Shown one piece after another: positions 52,755 to 57,161 of a stretch of 57,161 bases of DNA. The DNA is from Candidatus Poseidoniaceae archaeon (lineage in GTDB: Archaea; Thermoplasmatota; Poseidoniia; Poseidoniales; Poseidoniaceae). The notes beneath the pieces were generated by a model. The model was given only the letters and a program-made list of their open reading frames with translations, was not told the DNA's origin and made no database searches. The position numbers and the translations under genes are program-made. The DNA is taken from the NCBI GenBank assembly GCA_938084455.1, contig CALKDX010000002.1, positions 1 through 57,161 of the forward strand. The letters are read 5' to 3'. Each line of letters opens with the position of its first letter. Positions within the stretch are counted from its first letter, which is position 1.

Positions 52755-54965
52755 ATGTCAACCCCCGACGAACTGGAAGGCCCCAGACTTATCGCAGGCG
52801 AACCTGCAACCGACACCGCCTCAAAACCGGTGCCTGCTCTCACGGCGAGGCAAAACTCCACCTCTCCACAAAGCACCAGTCCAGCCCGAAAACCGATGGT
52901 CCTTGCTGTGCTCCAAGTCTTCATGCTCATGCTTGCCTTAGCTGGTTCCAGTTATGCTGCATACACCGTCGCAACATGGACGGAAGAATCGGATCGGACA
53001 ACAGAACCCAATGAATTGCTCGTCCGAACCGAGGGACGGGATGCAGATGGGCTGTGCGCTGAAGGTGGTTCCCTCATCCTCATCGGCGTTGATCACAACC
53101 TCAATCAGTACTTGGATGGCGAGGAAGTCACCTCAACCACGAACCTTTGCCACGGTGAACGTGGTAACAATGGCGTTTCAATCGTTGGAGCGACAGGGCC
53201 GTCAAGTTGGGTGGAAACAGAAACCCTACCGTTAGGCAATGAGACCTGTCCTTCAGGCGGTTCGGCCATTTCAACCGGCGTTGACGAAAATGCCAATGGA
53301 TACCTCGATTCAGACGAGGTTTTGGAAGTGCAGTTGCTTTGCAATGGAGCCGTTGGCCCATCAGGTGCGAACGGTGGCCAAGGGTCCAATGGCGCGAGCG
53401 GCGTTAATGGCGCTCCAGCGCTTGTGGAGCAACGCACGCCTCTAGCCAGCGTCTGTTCAAGCGGCATCAGCATCAAATTTGGAATCGATGACGGCATGGG
53501 TGAGGGCCAAGCGTTTGATGGAATGCTTCATGCAGATGAAGTCCGCAGCAGCCTCAACTTGTGCAGCCAACCGCTCAACTCAGGACCTGTTGGTGATTTC
53601 AACTCTGGCAATTCTGATGGAGTCGCGCCTGGTTGCGACCAACTGGCATGGATGCCCCAATCTTCGGTGCTGATCACCGCAGGCAGCGACGGCTCCAGCG
53701 GGTGTGAATTGTGGTCGAAAAACAGCACTGGAACAGCATCGATGCTGGTCGATTTGAACCCCACAGGAGATTCCCTCCCAGGGCGATACACTGGATTCAT
53801 ACCCTTGAACAACAACGGTACAGAAGCAGTTGTCTTCGATGCTGACGATGGCATGAATGGTCGGCATCTTTGGATAACCGACGGCACGGCAGCTGGAACC
53901 CAGAGGCTCAACGGCCCGGTGAACACCAACGTCAATGGCCCGGTTCAATCTGTGGCGTGGCTTGATGGCGTGGTGATGCTCAATGGAATCGACGCACTCT
54001 TGTGGACCAACGGAAGTTCAACCATCGATGCGTTTGATCATCCAAGCCTCAACGTTGCCTTGGGAGCCAACGAACGAGCGACCCTTACCAACCTCACCTC
54101 ATACCAGTCATCATTGTTGACCGTCGAAGAAGGGTGGTTGTGGTTCAGCGCAAAGTCATCTGCAGGAATTGAACCATACGCTTTGAATGCGAATGGAATG
54201 TTGCGAAGTTGGGATTTGGCGCAGGGTGATTCAACCCCGAGTGCTTCAGTTGGCGTCTCAGGAGGCCTCGTAACGGTCGCAGACAACGGTCAAGGGCGGC
54301 AATTGGTTCGTTTGAATCATGATTCATCGCACCTTTGGTTGACGGCCATGAGCCACTCCGGAACAGGGAATCCAACCCAATACGTGGGAGAACACCTTGG
54401 GTTGCACCTGCTTGGCGATGTGATTGTGTTTGATGCCCTCACCTCCGGTGTCGATCCTCAGGTGTGGAGCCATCACTTGACTGAGGCGACAACCTCTTTG
54501 CTTTCTCAAACCATTCTGGCCCCAGGTGATTTGGCTGGGGGCGTTGTGCATCAGGACCGATTGTGGTTCGATTGCGTCGCACCATCGATTGCTCAAGAGG
54601 TGTGCTCCACCGATGGCACCGCAACTGGAACCCGAACTGAAACGGACTTACGTGCAGGTTCAGCCAGCGCTCTTGTTCGTGGTTTTGCAACATCGGGCGA
54701 GGTTCTGTTTATGATCGCAAGTGGTCAAATCGATGGCGTAGAAACTGGTTCATGCCTCTGGGTGTTGAATGAAGCAAGTGCACCACAGATGGTTCACGAC
54801 CCGTGGTCGGGCCTCAACAACAACTCCAACGCAGGGACGTATGGGGGGCTTGTGGTGTCAGAACATCAAGTGTTTTTCATTGCCAACGACGGAACAACAG
54901 GCCATGAATGGCAAGCATTCAGCCACGGAAGCCTAAACGGTGAATGGCTGATTTGGCCGGCATAA
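52755..54965 (+). CDS. Membrane-anchored surface protein with ELWxxDGT, Cys and collagen-like modules (736 aa)
   Basis: A cytosolic Pro/Thr/Ser-rich stretch of about 45 residues precedes one membrane helix ('MVLAVLQVFMLMLALAGSSYAAYTVAT'), with the rest outside (signal-anchor orientation). The ectodomain has three copies of a Cys module ending in 'DxNxNGYLDSDEV...LC', a short collagen-like run of Gly-X-Y triplets ('GPSGANGGQGSNGASG'), and then 500 residues of beta-propeller-like ELWxxDGT repeats ('CELWSKNS', 'HLWITDGTAAGTQRL', 'EVCSTDGTATGTRTETD'). Such proteins are usually surface or adhesion proteins. The Met at 52755 fits best; the frame is open 37 codons further up. Its stop abuts that of convergent trhO. 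Confidence 0.82.
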   Translation: MSTPDELEGPRLIAGEPATDTASKPVPALTARQNSTSPQSTSPARKPMVLAVLQVFMLMLALAGSSYAAYTVATWTEESDRTTEPNELLVRTEGRDADGLCAEGGSLILIGVDHNLNQYLDGEEVTSTTNLCHGERGNNGVSIVGATGPSSWVETETLPLGNETCPSGGSAISTGVDENANGYLDSDEVLEVQLLCNGAVGPSGANGGQGSNGASGVNGAPALVEQRTPLASVCSSGISIKFGIDDGMGEGQAFDGMLHADEVRSSLNLCSQPLNSGPVGDFNSGNSDGVAPGCDQLAWMPQSSVLITAGSDGSSGCELWSKNSTGTASMLVDLNPTGDSLPGRYTGFIPLNNNGTEAVVFDADDGMNGRHLWITDGTAAGTQRLNGPVNTNVNGPVQSVAWLDGVVMLNGIDALLWTNGSSTIDAFDHPSLNVALGANERATLTNLTSYQSSLLTVEEGWLWFSAKSSAGIEPYALNANGMLRSWDLAQGDSTPSASVGVSGGLVTVADNGQGRQLVRLNHDSSHLWLTAMSHSGTGNPTQYVGEHLGLHLLGDVIVFDALTSGVDPQVWSHHLTEATTSLLSQTILAPGDLAGGVVHQDRLWFDCVAPSIAQEVCSTDGTATGTRTETDLRAGSASALVRGFATSGEVLFMIASGQIDGVETGSCLWVLNEASAPQMVHDPWSGLNNNSNAGTYGGLVVSEHQVFFIANDGTTGHEWQAFSHGSLNGEWLIWPA

Positions 54966-55790
54966 TCACCGAAGGTGAATGCAGTAAGGGCAGGACACTT
55001 CCACCACATAATCTGGAGATTCTTGCTCTTCCATTGAGAGAGGTTGCCTGCATGCAAAGCACTGCACTGCATCTGATTCCTCCAGCTCGGGAGTCAAGGC
55101 CACACGATGATCAAAGACAAAGCAATCTCCGTTCCAATGTGCACCGCCTACCTGTTCGAAGTAACCGAGAATTCCACCCTCAAGTTGACGGACATCTTTG
55201 AAGCCAGCTTCAAGCATGACGACACTGGCTTTCTCACATCGAATGCCTCCCGTGCAAAACATCACCACTGGTGTGTCTTTGAGGTCTTCCGGCAAGGTTT
55301 CAATGGCGGCAGGGAAGGCTCGAAAACTGGTGATGTCAAGATCCACAGCGTTTTCGAACGTCCCTAAGCGGATCTCGTAATCGTTGCGGGTATCGAGGAC
55401 AGTAACGCTTTTTCCTTCATCGAGCCATTGTTTGAACTCGGTTGGTGCAATCGTATCTCCGGTGAATTCTGCTGGCTTGACTTCATCCATTCCGATGGAA
55501 ATAATTTCTTGCTTTAACCTCACGTTCATTCGATTAAACGGTTGGTAGGTGGTGTGGGATCGTTTGAGCGGGATATCGAGGAACCGAACATCCTGATCAA
55601 GAAAAGACAAGAAGGCGTCGATGCCTTGTTCATCACCCGCCAAGAAAAAATTGATGCCTTCATGGGCAAGAAGGATGGTTCCCCTCAATTGAGAGGAGGT
55701 GCACGCATCAATCATGGGTTGGCGAAGGGAATCGCGGTCGGGCAAGTCAACAAAACGGTACCCCGCTATGTTCACAATTGCCTGCTCCAT
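54966..55790 (-). CDS. trhO: tRNA uridine-34 hydroxylase TrhO (rhodanese family, 274 aa)
   Basis: The order is an N-terminal ferredoxin-like domain ('LRGTILLAHEGINFFLAG'), a rhodanese domain with the active loop 'MFCTGGIRCEKAS' (catalytic Cys179, second Cys185), and a C-terminal part with 'CFACRQPL' and 'CPYC', a likely zinc knuckle. This is the YceA/TrhO family, which makes 5-hydroxyuridine at the tRNA wobble base. Length is slightly below the bacterial form. The gene lies 39 bases downstream of nadE on the same strand. Confidence 0.88.
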   Translation of the reverse strand: MEQAIVNIAGYRFVDLPDRDSLRQPMIDACTSSQLRGTILLAHEGINFFLAGDEQGIDAFLSFLDQDVRFLDIPLKRSHTTYQPFNRMNVRLKQEIISIGMDEVKPAEFTGDTIAPTEFKQWLDEGKSVTVLDTRNDYEIRLGTFENAVDLDITSFRAFPAAIETLPEDLKDTPVVMFCTGGIRCEKASVVMLEAGFKDVRQLEGGILGYFEQVGGAHWNGDCFVFDHRVALTPELEESDAVQCFACRQPLSMEEQESPDYVVEVSCPYCIHLR

Positions 55791-55829
55791 GCATGGGGCA
55801 GTAGGTCCTGTTTTTGAGTCATTCCGACA

Positions 55830-57161
55830 TCAGGAGCGACGCCAATCATGGCGCGATGCAAGGGGTCGACGCCACCCTTGGCCGAAGGCTCTGGTTGAAA
55901 CGCGAGGCGCAGGTGACATTTGCCAGCGCTTGTGTTCGTTGCGCTCAAGCCTTGTAAGGACATCAAGAACGACAGCGGAATCGTGCCCACGCTCGGCAAT
56001 GCTTGCTCCGTCCAAGCCCTCTTCGATGTGCGCACTCAGAATTGCGTCAAGTTCGGGATAGGGCGGCAATGAATCTTCATCAATTTGATCGGGAGCAAGT
56101 TCGGCCGATGGGGGTTTTGTCAGTGTGGAAGCGTTGACTGGAGGTGTGAGGCCGCCTTCGATGGCGCGTCGATTGAACACTTCTGCCAATCCATAGACCT
56201 GCATTTTGTAGAGGTCACCAAGGGGCGTGTATCCACCAGCCATGTCTCCATAGAGGGTACAATACCCTTGAGCCAGTTCAGATTTATTTCCTGTAGCAAT
56301 GGCCATTTTACCTTGTGCGTTGGCATGAGCCATAACCGTCAGTCCACGCAACCTCGCTTGCAGGTTCTCGCCGGCAACCGCTGCACCCGCATCAAGCATT
56401 GAACCAATAGAGGCTTCAACCGCCACATGCATGCCGTCAATTGGAATGGTTTCAAACACCAACCCAAGCGCTTGAGCAGTATGAGCAGCATCATCGATGG
56501 AATGTTTCGAAGAATGCCGAGAGGGTAGGGCCAACCCAGTCACATTGTGTGGCCCAACCGCTGCTGCTGCAACACACGCAGCGACAGCGGAATCAATCCC
56601 GCCAGAAAGGCCCAGAACAATCGAGGTGATCCCGGACTTTCGGCAATAATCACTCAAGCCAGTCACCACGGCATCCGCTAAATCATCGAGAATTTCTCGC
56701 TCGTGTTCTCTGCCGTCTTCGTGAGGAGCAACTTGCCGAAGTGCATCATTACCGACGTCCAAAGCATCGTCTGAAGTGGAAGCAATCCAAACGCAAGCAT
56801 CGGGATCATCCAGGTCAACCATAAGCACACCTTCCTTCCAAGCGGGGGCAATAACCACCCGTCCATCCGGCCATGCGGCAAGGGAGTTTCCATCGAACAG
56901 GAGGTCATCGTTTCCACCCACTTGGTTCGCCATGAGGAATGGATGACCAAGCACGGAAGCGGCTGTTCGGCACACGTGGATGCGATCTGCTAATTTGTCG
57001 GCGTGGTAGGGTGATGCAGAGAGGTTCACCGTCGCATCGAGGTGCACGCCTTGGCGACCCCACTCAGCGAGCGATTCAATCGGGTCGGCTGCGTATGCGG
57101 ATGGTGTCATGCCCGCAGCCTGCCAAGCGTCTTCGCATATCGTCACACCGAGATCCAAACC
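55830..57161 (-). CDS. nadE: Glutamine-dependent NAD+ synthetase, N-terminus cut by window edge
   Basis: Only the C-terminal 443 codons are in the window. The visible part of the nitrilase-like glutaminase domain has 'GVTICEDAW', 'ATVNLSASPYHADK' and 'ANQVGGNDDLLFDG'. The synthetase domain has the PP-loop 'LGLSGGIDSAVAACV', 'TGNKSELAQGYCTLYGDMAGGY' and the C-terminal 'APRVSTRAFGQGWRRP'. It converts deamido-NAD+ to NAD+ using Gln-derived ammonia. The true start lies beyond base 57161; the TTG near the edge is only the first in-frame alternative codon. Co-transcribed with trhO. Confidence 0.93.
   Translation of the reverse strand, partial: GLDLGVTICEDAWQAAGMTPSAYAADPIESLAEWGRQGVHLDATVNLSASPYHADKLADRIHVCRTAASVLGHPFLMANQVGGNDDLLFDGNSLAAWPDGRVVIAPAWKEGVLMVDLDDPDACVWIASTSDDALDVGNDALRQVAPHEDGREHEREILDDLADAVVTGLSDYCRKSGITSIVLGLSGGIDSAVAACVAAAAVGPHNVTGLALPSRHSSKHSIDDAAHTAQALGLVFETIPIDGMHVAVEASIGSMLDAGAAVAGENLQARLRGLTVMAHANAQGKMAIATGNKSELAQGYCTLYGDMAGGYTPLGDLYKMQVYGLAEVFNRRAIEGGLTPPVNASTLTKPPSAELAPDQIDEDSLPPYPELDAILSAHIEEGLDGASIAERGHDSAVVLDVLTRLERNEHKRWQMSPAPRVSTRAFGQGWRRPLASRHDWRRS

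Overview
The window looks like a marine planktonic archaeon of the Marine Group II / Candidatus Poseidoniales type (Euryarchaeota). This rests on an archaellum (arl) operon, the rRNA-processing nuclease Nob1, an AcnX-type phosphomevalonate dehydratase candidate, TATA-like promoter elements, a membrane pyrophosphatase and several giant Cys- or Asp-rich surface proteins. Archaella within this group are best known from the MGIIa (Poseidoniaceae) branch, so that is my guess; no rRNA gene is present to confirm it. Coding density is very high, and convergent neighbours often abut or overlap at their stop codons.

Layout. 1-7014 (-) is the N-terminal 2338 codons of a giant Tyr/Ser/Thr-rich secreted protein that runs off the left edge. 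7435-10518 (-) is a second surface protein with a C-terminal membrane anchor. 10757-16056 (-) is an ABC exporter pair: a 1534-residue FtsX/MacB-like permease and its ATPase. 16109-19495 holds small housekeeping genes: a MoaD/ThiS-like protein, TatA, Nob1, a DedA/VTT protein, tRNA-Glu(UUC), a pirin and an FMN reductase. 19544-24871 (-) encodes a thrombospondin-3-like protein with about 37 Cys- and Trp-containing acidic repeats. 24895-33959 carries redox, repair and energy genes: glutaredoxin, an alpha/beta hydrolase, a lipoprotein, K+-dependent membrane pyrophosphatase, a NifU-domain protein, PolX with an altered polymerase active site, and endonuclease III with a reduced Fe-S loop.

34005-47863 (-) is one long archaellum operon. 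Read in transcription order it has a small basic protein, a roughly 1640-residue ectodomain protein with five C-terminal membrane segments, a cytosolic coiled-coil plus beta-sandwich protein, two tandem archaellins, a strong hairpin, an ArlCDE-position protein, then ArlF, ArlG, ArlH, ArlI and ArlJ. The three promoter-proximal genes are not standard archaellum components. I regard them as the most likely undescribed system here: a lineage-specific cell-envelope scaffold for the archaellum.

48062-57161 carries peroxiredoxin Q, a hexapeptide acyltransferase, a flavin-reductase-domain protein, a sugar-nucleotide epimerase, a fused AcnX protein, an ELWxxDGT/collagen-like surface protein, TrhO and a partial NAD+ synthetase running off the right edge.

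All calls come from reading sequence and motifs by eye. No database search was run.
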